Source: Histoplasma ohiense
Taxonomy: Eukaryota > Ascomycota > Eurotiomycetes > Onygenales > Ajellomycetaceae
NCBI GenBank assembly: GCA_017607445.1
Contig: JAEVHH010000001.1
Location: 7,502,001-7,566,000 of the forward strand
Length of the DNA: 64,000 nucleotides
Reading direction: 5' to 3'
A program made the position numbers and the translations under genes. Under the pieces are notes generated by a model that did no database searches, was not told the origin of the DNA, and saw nothing but the letters and a program-made list of their open reading frames with translations. This document shows positions 23,660 through 36,018 of this stretch, one piece after another (position 1 is the first letter of the stretch; each line of letters begins with the position of its first letter).

Positions 23660-25862
23660 CTCATTTCACTTTTATTCGCCCTTTTATTGCCACAGGAAAT
23701 AGAACCCTGGCTTTGCCCTCTTTCTCGATTCACGGCTCCCACCGCTAGAAGAAAGGCTGAAGGAGCTTAATCAGTATCATAGCAAGCCCTAAAGTTAATT
23801 TAAAGCCTGATGATAGACGCAAAGAAGAATGTCTAGGTAAATGGTTGAGAAGTTAATCGGGTATGTACTGTTTGGTAAAGCTCGTGTTACGGGAAGCTGC
23901 TGGCTGGTCAGACTCGTTAGGTGCAGGAAATGGGAGGATCAGAGACAAAAGAGCAAGATGATTGGCCGGCGTATCGGAGAATAAATAACCAGTGTCCCTA
24001 GGCACCCAGTCAGAAGAGCTGTCATTTTGTTTGGACTTCGTATGTTGAGGAGAGGCGTGTAATGGGGACAGGGGAGATGAGGTGCAATGGCGCTGAGTTG
24101 TTAAAATAAATGAAGGAAGAAAAAAAGGTCAGAAACGCATTCTGAAGACTCGGGGGGTGTTTGATACTTCTCAAGCCCGTAACTCTGTTTCCCCCCCCTT
24201 CCTCCCTCGACAACCACCTGGAAGTTATATAGATGGGAAAATGAGGTCCATCTAATTCCAAAAAAAAAAAAAAAACCTCCTAGTAGTGGACAGGAAACTA
24301 TTTCCTTTCCGAGCTGTCCAAGAAGAACAATCCGCCCACTGAGGCAGAGAGAGGATTTCGTTGAGGATGCGCCCTCCACATTCCACCTCCATCTCTCCCA
24401 ATCACCCATACAAGTGAATCATGGGCCAGGAAGCCTAGATCAACGGGGTGTTTTCATTTCGCCACTGATGAAACCGTAATAATCAAACCCAAGGCTGCCA
24501 GGACAAAAAGCGGTAGGGGAATTTCCTCCCGATCCATGAATGGCTTGATGCAGCTACCCGTGTAGTTCTTCAGGCACAGACTCCTCATCTAAGAGACAGC
24601 TGAGAAAGGACGAAAAGTGGTAAGAGAGCCGCTAAGGATAGAAGAAACCCTAGGCGAAGTAAAAGGGTCTTTTCTTTTTCTTTTCTTTTTGTTTTTTTAA
24701 GAGAATGGGCTACCTTAGTCCCAGCGGGTAGGACACCGCTATCTTCCCTCTCCTTTCTGCAGGCAAAACAGCGAGAATTACTGGCCAAGACTGTCAGGAG
24801 AACGGAGGCTTGTTGTCCTATGGCCTGGCCTTACATAGAGTAGATGGAGGCTTGTTTAATGCCCAAGTAAGCCATACAAGTTGCTTTTCAATCGAGACGT
24901 TTTGACCGAGATGGTTTGGCTGGTCAAGAAAAATTAGCCGACTGCCCTTTGGCTCTAGTTGTTCTCACCGTATGATATTTTTAAGTTTTGATGTTTTAGA
25001 CAAGCAGCAAAAAGAAGAAAAGAAAAGAAAAGAAAGAATAAAAGAATTATGCAGACAATTCAAAGCTGCGTGTGGTTGCTGTTGATAGAACTAACAACAG
25101 ACAGTGGCACTGTCTTGAATGTGAAGTTGCGCAGAAACAAACTTCGCTGAAGCTTTTAACTATTTCTTCATTTTAACCCAATGCGGAAATCTTCATATAG
25201 ATGCGTGATATCGACCAACACCGAATGAATCCAGTTCAATTACTCCAACTCCATCAGGGTTAGAGAATGACATTAACCTGTAGAATATTTACCTTAATCC
25301 TGCTCCTCCTCAAAATGACTATCAAGGGAGATGTATGTAGCTGCCCGCCTTCGTCGGAACCCCAAACCCGCCAACTTTCTCATACCCGCTGCCTTACGCT
25401 CTCTATCAACGGAGTTCTGGCTGTGTTTATTTATGTACAGTACATGTAGAGGACAATACCTAGGTATACCTTTTCCACAGCATTATTTGTATCTGCCATA
25501 TATGTATGTAGGGAAAGAGTATTACTTGTGGGGTTCCATTGGAATAGTCCAGTACACATGCAAGAAAACATCCATGGCAACGAGCATGGTTATGACTTTA
25601 CTCCATGGTAGCCAACATAGCCAAAATATCAAGCAGATGAGAAAAAGTATTGTTTCATTAGAAATAGGACACGAAAAGAAGCTAAACAACACCTGAAAAT
25701 AAATAAATACAAAATGGAGCTATACAGAAGATGAAAACATGCAAAACATACAATAATAATAATAAAAGGGGGGTTGGAAAGTACAGAGTAGAAATTACAG
25801 CTCTACGGCAGCCACACGAAAACGGTATGACTATAGCTTCTTAGCCATGTGGTTCATCTCAC
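22238..25862. promoter_or_regulatory. 3.6 kb gene-free region upstream of the APSES gene
   Basis: No convincing coding exon is seen on either strand. It starts at the APSES ATG and ends at the topoisomerase II stop codon. It contains long A or T runs (about 23640-23660, 24260-24275, 24665-24700) and AAAAGAA tracts near 25010-25040. By analogy with developmental regulators in fungi, whose 5' leaders can be several kilobases long, much of it may be promoter or leader of the APSES gene. That is inference. Confidence 0.45.
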
Positions 25863-28800
25863 CTAATCAATATCAGAAAACTCCTCACTCGAACCAACAT
25901 CAAAATCATCCTCTTCATCGCTATCATCATCAATCGTATATGTAGGCTTCTTCGCCACTGCTGCTGCCCGACGCGTTGGACGACCCCCGGCCACACGTGC
26001 TGGTACTGGAGCAACCACCTCGTCTTCCGAATCATCCACATCAAAATCATCATGTCTCTCCTTTCCCTTTCCCTTTCCCTTTCCCTTTGCAGCTGGCACG
26101 GGTGAGTCGAGGATGTCATTGGCCATGGCGTCGATGTCATCGTCATCATCGCCATCAGATAGCGCATTAGTTAATTTCTGCGACTTAGCTTTCTTCGCAG
26201 CATAAGCTTTCGCCGCGGGCGAAAGAACACCTTTTTTTGCTGGGGCGGCAGTTGCAGCTTTGGGTTTGGTAACAGCTTTTTTAGTGGTAGCAGCTGTCTT
26301 AGTTGCTTTCGGAGCGGGTTTCCGAGACGTAGCGCTGGGTTTTGCTCTGGAAGCTGCTGCAGACTTTGAAGTGACAGCCGCATCCGAATCGCTCTCTTGG
26401 TCCTGTCCTTCATCACTGGAGAATTTAGTGTCTTTAGGCTTCACCAGAAGTGACCTCCTTGGAGAATTCTGAGGAATCAGTTTCGAGTAGTCCGTTTCAT
26501 CAGGATCGAAGAGGTCAGTACTGGTGGCTTTGGGGTGTTTTGAAGATGGCGTTGTCGTCGGTTTAACCCCGGAACTAGTACCTGGACGTGAGAGTTCGGA
26601 AAAAAGAGCTCGAGACTCGGATGATAGGTCGGCAGTATGTCCAATACCTTTCACCATCTGGCTGACGTCTCCAAGCAAGTCTTCACCATCGTCGCTGTCA
26701 GATCCGCTAGAATTGTCGAACGTGATCGGTTTCCGATTCACTTTCGCTTGACGGGCTGGCCTTCTCGACGTGATTTCTATATCTGAAGCATCATCATTCA
26801 ACGGAATCTTCTTAGGCGGAGGGGCCGCCTTTGTATTTTTCTTTTCCGAGGAAGTTGTAGGCTTAGATTCTTCAAAATCACTTCCATGCGTGGCAGCTGG
26901 CTTCCCTGGCTTCCCTGGCTTCCCGGGTTTGGCGGGTTTGCCGGACTTTGAGACTTGTGTTTTTACCTTCTTCGGAGGGCCAGCCACAGGTTGAATAGCA
27001 TCGGACTCGCTCGGTCCATCAATAGTCATACCCGTATCCATATCCATCGGCTGAGCGAGATTCGGTGAAGCCGTTCGGGAAATTTCTTTGATTGCCGGCT
27101 CAAACTCGTCAAAATCGCTCAATCCGTCAAGTTCTATAGGCTTTGCCGGCTTAGAAGAAGCAGCTCTTGGCTTCCTAGTTGGGAGAATTTCTGGTTCGAA
27201 ATTATCTTCATCGTCCAAATCACTCGCGCCATCCGCACCACCAACACTTTTGTTACTGTTCGGTTTAGGCTTCGAAGGCACACTGTTAAGATAGTTAAGA
27301 AGTCCACCCTGCGGCTTTACGCGATTTATGGTTGTTGATTTGCCAGATTTTTTCGGTTTGGGCAGGCCGAAATCGCTATCGTCGTCATCGGCGGCCTTGC
27401 GTTTCTTACCGCCTTTGGTAGCGGCAGTCTTGAGCTTCGTAGAAACGCGACGGGCACTTTTCGTCCGCTTTGTTTGCCGACGTTCTTCGTCTTCGAGCTG
27501 GAATTTCCACTCCGCGAGGAAATCGTCAAGATCAGCAGTCCATATATCTTCCTTGGATAGCTTGATAAGGGTATCAATCTCAGTTTCCTTATCCCCAATT
27601 TGACGACGTAGCTTTTCCACTCTTTCCTTGGTCAAAGACCACAATGGCATCCCAAGCAAGTAGTCATAAGAATTAGCTGCAATCTCCGTATCTTCACCAT
27701 CATCGTCCTCATCCTCCTCCTCCACAACGGGTGCGTTCTCGCCCTTTGCGGCGGCGTCCGAAACCTTAGAAAAAGGTTTGAACCCTTTCTCTTTCAACTC
27801 CCGTACCAGCTGTGCCTTGGGCTTTTTCGAAATGACAAACTTCCCATCGATAATCATTTGAACAAATCGAGCCTGGTTGGTCATTTTCTCTAAATCTTTC
27901 TGCATTTGGGAAAGTTGATGTTGCTTCCGCTTCTCATACAGTTTAAGCCTAACAGAAAAGAATTCTCGAAGTATCTCTTCAACCGATTCGTACTTGGTAA
28001 TTCGACCCTCAGAATCAAATGCAACAAGATTCGAGGTGGCGATGGTCTTCGTTAGTTTGAACTTCTCTTCTAGACCTTCAGCGATTGCCTTTTTCGCGTA
28101 CTTCTCGTCCAACTGAATTATAAAGTGGACTTTGGTGTGGGTATTGTAGTCCTTGTAGTCTTTGATAAACGACGGAACTTTCTCGGCCTTGATAATTTCC
28201 TCGAGCCGGTCTTTGAAGTCCTGCGTCCAGGAACGAATGGGTAGCTCGGTAATTTCAACTTCATTGTCTCCAATTTGCGAAATTCTCCCACTAAATTTGT
28301 ATCGTTCGCCACCCATCGAGACGACCTCACCGGTAAAACCTCGAAACCAAGGTTCCATTGGGACAAGCGGCTCACCAGCCATGAGACGTTTTAGATTCGC
28401 AACTATTTCCTCAGGATTGTAGTTCGGAATGGAAGTGCTCCAACCTGTTCCAATTCCCTCAGCGCCGTTGATTAAAATCATAGGCACAACGGGGAAGTAA
28501 ATCTCGGGTTCGATGACCTGGCCATCATCGACGTTGTATGTCAACAGAGGTTCATCAGCCTCGTGGAATATCCGTCTCGCGAATGGCGAAAGTCGGGTGT
28601 AGATATAACGGGGGCTAGCAGCATCAGATCCACCTTGTAAACGGGAACCAAAGTTTCCACTAGGCTCCAGGCAGTTGATATTGTTGGATCCCACAAAGTT
28701 CTGAGCAAGGCCGATAATGGTTTGCTGCAGTGACTGCTCTCCGTGCTGATACGCGGTCATGCCAAGAACGTAACCACTAAGTTCAGCTACTTTCACATCT

Positions 28801-31535
28801 TTTTTAACATTGCGCTTGAAGCAGGTATAGAGAACTTTGCGTTGGCCAGGTTTCAAACCGTCGACGACAGAAGGGATGGATCGTATGTTGTCAGCCATAC
28901 TGAAAAGGATGAGTTCTTTGTTGATGAAATCAGTATAAGTGATCTCGTCAGTCGTATGGTCTAGGAAGGTGCCAGGTTTAAACTGACGGAGCCACTCTTT
29001 TCGCTCGTCGGCTTTTTTCTTGGAAAATGCGAGGTCTATGAGCTCCGCCTCATGATCCTGCATGACATGGAATTGCTTCAGATGTTTATCCAAGTCGCGG
29101 AAATAGATTTCGGCATCATCTGTAGAACTGGTACCTAAACCCTTGTAATATTTCTTTTCCCACCGTTTATCGTGACCATGAATCTCTTGCCATGTCTTAT
29201 ATTCTTGCATTGTGAAAAAGACTTTAGATATGGTTGGATTTTTCGGATCACCCTTCCACACTTTGACGATTGGTGTGATAAATTCAATCAAGAACTGCGG
29301 TATTTTAAGTAAACTTGGGAATGCAACTTGGAAGAAATTGATCAATAGGCCCTTGATATGGCTTCCATCGTGATCCTGATCCGTCATGATCATGAGATGT
29401 CCGTAGCGGAGGCCCTTGGTATCGGTATACTCTTTCTTGTGCTGTAGGCCAAGGAAATTTTTGATATTCTGAATTTCCGCATTTTTAGATATCTGATCAA
29501 CCGAGGCGTCCCGAACATTGAGCAACTTTCCGCGGAGAGGGAATACGCCGAAAAGATCAGGGCCGACAATAGCTCGACCAGCCATAGCCAATCCCTTTGC
29601 AGAATCTCCTTCAGTCAAGATGAGAGTGCAGTGGTGTCCCTCTTTCGTTCCAGCCTTGTTAGCATCAGTTAATTTTGGGTTGTTCATACGTGATCGTCGA
29701 TTGCCGTCCGTCTTCTTCAAGATTTGATCCGCTTTCTTCTCAGCGAAATGCAAGATATTTTCCATCACTTGGGTTTTCAGGATCTTCTTGAGGAATTCAT
29801 CCGACAACACACACTTGCTTCCAAACTGGCTCGGTTTTGTTGTCAATTGCTCCTTTGTCTGGGATGTAAATGCGGGATTGACAATCTGTGCGTTTACGAA
29901 TACAAATATGTGATTCCGAATTTGGGCCGGTTTGAGGGTGGCGCCTGTCTTGTTCTTCTTTTTTACCGCATCCACAAGTTTGTTGCAAATCTGGTCGGCA
30001 ACTGAATTGACATGGGATCCACCTGATGTTGTCGCAATAGAGTTAACAAAAGACACCTGCTGGAATGAGCCGTCGGAAACAGCGAACCCGATTTCCCATC
30101 GCGGGTCTGGGTTGTCAGTGATGATCTCAGATTTGTCTTTGGCGGCCTCCTCGCCACGTTCTTTTTTTATGGCGTTAGTATACATTTGCATGTACTGTTT
30201 GAAATTGCGGATAGGAATACGCGATCCATTCAATTTCACGGCGACCTTGCAAGTTCCTGCCAAGTCATAAACTCGACGCTTAACCAACGCCTCGAAGTCG
30301 TCATCGATCCCGTCCATTCCGAACTTCTTGAAGTCTGGGGTGAAAGTAACCTTGGTGTAGTCATCGCCTTTGCAATCCGTTATCTTTGGCTTTCCCATCT
30401 TGGACATGTTGTCAGTCCATGTTTGCTTATATTTCTTTTTTAGTTTAGAGTCTGCTGTTTCTAGTGTAAATTCTGTGCTGAAGATATTACAGAGCTTGGC
30501 ACCATAACCATTTCGTCCACCAGTCACCTTTTGTTGGTTGTCATCGTAGTTGGACGAGCTAAGAAGGTGACCGAAAACCAGTTCAGGAATGTAGACTTTT
30601 TCTTTCTAAAAAAAAAAAAAAAACATCTATTAGCAGAGGAGTAGTGGACTTGAGGCAATGGAGAACATGCGCACCGCGTGGATCTCAATGGGAATACCGC
30701 GACCATTGTTCCAGACACTTATTTCGCCAGATTCCCTGTCTAAAGTGACACGTATTTCGTCCATGTTTTTATCGTTGTGCTTATTATCGGCAGCATTGAC
30801 CAGAATCTCATCGAATATTTTGTAGAGACCAGGCACGTATGAGACTTCTCGAAATTCCATTGATCCAGATTGCATATTGTAAACCCACATCTGGTTAGTG
30901 GACCGTTCGATAGAGCCGATGTATGTGTCTGGCCGTTTGATGATATGTTCTAATTGGGTAAGCTAGGTAGATTGTGCAGTCAATATCACTCCCCCGCTGA
31001 TGGGAAAGGTATCGATCAACGGCTTACTTTCTGGTACTTCTCACTGTTCTCCTTGGGCACCGTAGCGCCATCCATTCCAAACGATTCATTTTCAACATTT
31101 TCTAGGGGTTTGTTAGGCGGCTTCTTGGCGCCCGCAGATTTTTTCGTCTTCGCAGCAGCATTTGGAGGTGTAGCTGAAAGCAGGGATGCGACATCGAGAT
31201 CTCCGTCATCATCACCATCTGATATCTCATTTTCTGTGTCTACTTTCGCCTTCTTCTTGGAGGCGGTTGATTTGGGGGCAGCGGCTTTCGGTTTAGCGGC
31301 GGCTTTGGTCGTCTTTTTAGCAGGTGCTTTCGGCTTAGTAGAGGTAGCAGCTTTCTTGGGAACCTTGGCTTTGGATTTCTATAGGAACGAATGAGTTAGA
31401 CACGCTAGCTAGAATCGATATTGGGGGAGATCGGCCAGCAACTAAAAGTCAAAAGGGGACACGCACCGGCGCCTCTGGGACGAAATCAGAACTATCCCCA
31501 TCGTCTTCAAAGACGGAGTCTATTGGGGAGTCCAT
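25863..31535 (-). CDS. TOP2: DNA topoisomerase II
   Basis: Exons 31535-31467, 31378-31028, 30962-30675 and 30605-25863 keep phase and give 1816 residues. After a K/A-rich leader of about 130 residues comes the GHKL ATPase domain (QLEHIIKRPDTYIGS, NAADNKHNDKNMDEI, NNGRGIPIEIH, GRNGYGAKLCNIFS). The TOPRIM domain has TEGDSAKGLAMAGRA (Glu about residue 568) and DQDHDGSHIKGLL (about 644). The breakage-reunion domain carries the active-site tyrosine in SPRYIYT (about residue 903). The C-terminal 500 residues are disordered and charged, with GKPGKPGKPGKPA and GKGKGKGK runs and acidic clusters. The enzyme passes one DNA duplex through another using ATP and acts in the nucleus in replication, condensation and segregation. 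The protein is longer than the yeast enzyme (about 1430 residues), mainly through its two tails. Confidence 0.97.
26061..26094. repeat. CCCTTT tandem repeat inside TOP2 (encodes GK repeats)
   Basis: Five near-perfect hexamers CCTTTC lie in the TOP2 C-terminal coding region and encode alternating Gly-Lys on the minus strand. Being a hexamer in frame, changes in copy number would not break the protein. Confidence 0.75.
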
Positions 31536-34500
31536 CCGCAGCGGATGTAGTTGGAAGTTGAGCCTACAGACAGGTTTCGGCGAGTGGAGGAAACAAACGA
31601 ATGTGTGACGACAAAATCAGTGCGACAGAGACAGACGCAAGGTCAAGCACTCCTGGAGCATTAGGAGGAGGTGTTGAAGAAGACGAGAAAAGAAACGAGC
31701 GTCGTGGTCGTGGTCGTGGTCGATGTCGATGTCGATGTCGACGTCCACATATGTTGTTGGTGAAAGAAGGGGCAAAGGCGCGTTTGTTTGGTGTTTGTTT
31801 GGACACCGCGATTTTCGCTGTGGGGTGTTGCTGGATCCGGCAACGGGAGTCTAGGCCCCTGCCGCTTAGGGCCACTTCTTGGCGGGTGACTCAGCAATGC
31901 TTCGCCCAACTAGGAAATTTGACAACACGACCAGTCCTTTTTGACACTAGTGTGTGGAAATTAGTGTCAACAAGCTGCGGCCAGATATAGTAACTATCCA
32001 CATAACATTGTCCATATATACTGCGCAGATGCGACTCTCTGCTTTCTCTCGGTCCTTTCCTCAGCATATGTAAAGATGTATCACTCAGTAATGGGATAGT
32101 AAAGTGACCAATGCCAACTCTAAGGATCTCTTGAATTGTATGTAGCCTCAATCAAAGCATACCAACACCAAAAAATGTAAAAGGGGATAGCATGGAAATC
32201 AGCCAACAATGAGGGCATATTACAGTACAGTAATTGACAAGAAAGTAACTTTAATCAAATAGTTATTTTTTAAAAGACGTTTTAAACCCCTACATCCTTG
32301 AAATCCAACATTGTGTTGAAGGTTTTCATGTTTATTTTGTGTATTCTTGCCGCGAGTCCCCCATGACATAGAATGCTATATCTATATTTTCAGTGTAGTA
32401 TTCAACGCTGCGTATAGTTATTGACATTCATAGGTTCTAAAAGTCTCTGCTATATGTTGCACTCATATACAAAATACAAGTCATGCCGTGATGAGAGATG
32501 AGAGTAGTTTGGTGGTGAGGTTGCGCTAACAACTGAAAACTTTATCCAGATAACTAGTGGTTATGGGGGGGATGTTACTATGTATGTTAGAAAATTAACA
32601 TACAGATGCCTCGGCGCTTGATGTTGAGGGCTGAAACCTACCACAGCAACAGTAAAAATGCAGCAATCAATGGGAAAACTCCTTTTACAAAGTATGTATT
32701 CACCGAGAAAAATGATTTATGGATGCTTTTGTTGCAGACTATATTTATCTTTTCGCTATCGTCATGCGCTACGCCTTCCATGAGGCCCATTTTCACGCTT
32801 GGATCTTCAGTGCAATGGTCGAGCGTATTATCACCTATTGACCGGCGTTGACAAAGTTCACAGGTGAGATTGATTTTGACGTCTTTATTTTCCACGGCGG
32901 GGATATTCTTCTTACAAGCTCGGCTAGGGATTGATTCCTTAGGTGCCGATCAAAGGTGCTAATCGTAAGTTAGCTTTAGGAAATTCATGTTGATCTCTTC
33001 GGTCCGAACCACATTTTTGCACTGATTGAGTTAGCAATGAATATTTACATCCGTTATCACTGAGCTCCTCGCCCGGTCGCGAGCCCCACTTGGCAGCTTC
33101 AGTCCGCTGCCTTGATCTGGCCAGTATCCCGACGTAGATGGGTGAAATTTGCTGGCAAAGAAGTATGAGAACGTTGTCTCACCATGACCCAACCCAGTTC
33201 CATACATTCAAGGACGCGTATCTCTAATTTTTTGATCAGCTGCTTTCAACATCATGATTTTAATTCTGATATTTACCCACTTAAACCAGTGCATCATGTT
33301 CGCGTCGAACCCCCCCAGGGCGCTGCGGTGGAACCTGCTGTGGAACTTGGCCGGAGCGGCTGATTCCATGCAGGGTCGCGTATGAATTTCACACAGTACT
33401 GGTTGAGGGGTTTGGCAGTTAAAATATCGAACTGATGAACCGGGTCGCAGAAGGTTTGCGTTTTAATGACCAATTTTGGTCGTGTCGGGTGCTTTTGTGA
33501 TAGTGAGCAATTGGTCCTATTTCCTATTTTTAAGGCTGTGTGGGCGTTGATCTGGTAGCACCAATACGAGATTTTCCCTCCGATATATCTTATAGGTACA
33601 CGTAGTGGTCGACACGGTATCATTAGCGGCAGATATGACATTTGAATTGGACGGGAATGTTCTGAGTTGAGAGATATATGAATGAAAAGAGAGAGTTGTG
33701 GTTGAATTCAGGTTGATTCTTCCAAGCATGTACTGTACGTACGGAGGTGTAGAATTTACTGCTATGCAAATCCTTGCACACACTAATGGAAATCAGCAGC
33801 AGACCTCAAATAATAAATTCTTCCCCTCATGGTTGGAGTCTAGAGGCTAGACACGTAAATTGCAAGCCAAGTCCGGCAACCTCAAATCTTTGAGGGGTTG
33901 ACCAACCAGTATGTAACAGGTTTACCTGATTTTTTTTATTGCCTGTAACTAAACATCGATTTGAGATCCAAGTTCTCTTGACGTAGATCAAGCATATCGC
34001 GCGCTATGATGCCGCCTTGACTAATGTTCGAAAAACTATTCATATCGGTTTGAGCCGCCTGCACTTTAAAAGCCTAGTAGTAATATAAGGCATAATATTA
34101 CAGTACATTTACTGCATGGAGATTCCTCAAGACGCGGAAGACATGCACTTCAACAATGGCCCAAGCCCAAGCCAAGCTTTCTTGGAACTGATGAGACTCT
34201 AGGGCGATGGTAGGGATACTGCCCGATAAATTGGGTTAATGAAAAGTAAAGCAAAGCAGGCTGGGTTCGAGAATCCTATTTTTGGGTTTGATGCAGTGAT
34301 AAACTGCAAGGATATGTGGGTGAGCTTGATTCTTTCTCCGCTCATTTCTTGGCCAAAATATGCCTGATTCGCTTGACTTCGCGTCGTATTGAAGTCAGCC
34401 ATGCAATTATCAACGCAAAAATGAATATGCACAATATGTCGATCCCGTTGCGCTACTACGAGAAGAGTCTATTCGGAGGTTGTGGGGTTGGTTTTTTGAG

Positions 34501-35597
34501 AGTAGCACAGGTGGCACCTGAGAGCACAAGTTTCCGAAAGAGAAGAACCTTTAAAGGCATGTGTTAACTTCTTAGCCTCCCACAGGCCACGCCGTATACT
34601 CGTCCGGGAAAAGAGAGTTGCCATGATTTCCCCAGATCAATACGGGTTCGATAACCACTCGGTTCGATGATCTTAATTCTGTCATTTGGGAAATTATCGT
34701 CAGGCTGATAACACTGTCGCTTCGTCCTTAACTTGAAGAGACCACGCCTCATTGGCCCAGAGCGCAATACTCTCCCATAAGAATCCCACTGGAAAATTGA
34801 TGACACCCAAGCATCCACAGTGCTCAAACAAGAGGGTAGCAATGGGGCCTATTTGCTAGGTTTTGGAGATTCCACCATGCTCCGTTGTCCAACGGAGATC
34901 GTTAGGCTGGCGCTCGAGTTTATTTCAAGGCCATCGGGACTGGAGAGAATTAGTTGATTTCAAAAATGCCAAGGGCCTTGCCTGCATATTTATTGATGAT
35001 GAGACGGAGGATGCAGATTTACGCTAGAATCTCCAGTGGTGGTCAGTGGATATACACTATAGTATTGAAGGGCACCCAACGAGTAGTCGAAAAATAACTT
35101 CTTTTGGGCTTTCACGAAGCCCGTATTTATGCAAGGGAATTTGATTGTGGCGCAGGAGAGCAACGCAAGACTATGTAGATTGCAATGGGTGCAATGAGGA
35201 AAGTAGCCGCCGTGCCAACGCTCCTGACAAGATATCTGCACCTTCACATGCGTGACAAGAGTTGCTCTTGGGAGAGAGAATTCTAGATCGTTGAGGGGCA
35301 TAACCAATGAGGCAGCAGGTTCTATTACCTCGTGTTTGTGCATTTAGCTTATCCAGCTGGCCATCATGGTTTTAAGCAGTGGAACACACCCCCCAAGACC
35401 CCAAGACATGGTGGTATCCAGGGAAGGAATGAAAGTTGACCTGGAGCTCCATGCATCAGATCAGGAATAAAAGAGAGGTAAAACCCACGTTCCAACACCC
35501 CTTTTTTCATCATTCCATCGTATTGGATAAGTCGCAAGAGGACAAACCATCAAAAATAAATCCCAAGACAACAAAATCCAGGTGAAATTCAAAAAAT
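31536..35597. other. Gene-poor island, left part
   Basis: The first 400 bases are the TOP2 promoter side. Beyond that I find no complete gene. Weak items are a minus-strand open frame at 32638-32940 with five cysteines and a hydrophobic end, and a plus-strand 26-codon piece at 34877-34957 that looks like the start of an F-box. Neither has a supportable full model. Composition is somewhat AT-rich around 32200-32600. Confidence 0.4.
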
Positions 35598-36018
35598 ATG
35601 AAGCTCAATCTTCTGCTTTTCTGCCTGATATCAAGCTTGACTCCGATCTTCGGCGCTCCGGAAATGGAGAAAAAGGCTGCTGGTGAGTTTGGACAGTATG
35701 AAATACAAAGTCACAAACAGGTTTGAGACAGGCTAACATACTTTCCCCTGGCTAAACAGCCAATTCCCTAGATACTTCCCCCGCCGCCAAGAGCAATGGT
35801 GATGTCCTCGCAGATGGTATGGCTAATTTTTTGTCTCTGATCTTCCCACCATGTCTGGTTCCAATATTTGTGGAAATCCCAGAGCTGATGGAAACCTCTC
35901 CTCCTTTCGGAAATTGGTAGCTTGCTATTACTGCGCAGGGGTATGCAGCGGCTATTACTGCTGCGACCCACGCCCCAACTGCTTCTATGCTTCAGGCGGT
36001 TGTTGGTGTTCCGCCTAA
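35598..36018 (+). CDS. Small secreted cysteine-rich peptide (73 residues, three exons)
   Basis: Exons 35598-35682, 35760-35816 and 35939-36018 keep phase and encode 73 residues. Exon 1 encodes a clear signal peptide (MKLNLLLFCLISSLTPIFGA) followed by PEMEKKAA. Exon 2 encodes a short polar spacer rich in S, A, N and D, likely a propeptide. Exon 3 encodes the cysteine core (VCSGYYCCDPRPNCFYAS, then GGCWCSA and stop), with six cysteines spaced C-x4-C-C-x5-C-x6-C-x1-C in about 25 residues. An even cysteine count in so short a core implies three disulfides, as in knottin-like or defensin-like peptides; the fold is inference. Both introns (77 and 122 bases) are phase 1, with GTGAG/CAG and GTATGG/CAG borders. 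No single reading frame covers the gene, so simple ORF calling misses it. Homologues and role are unknown to me. Confidence 0.7.
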
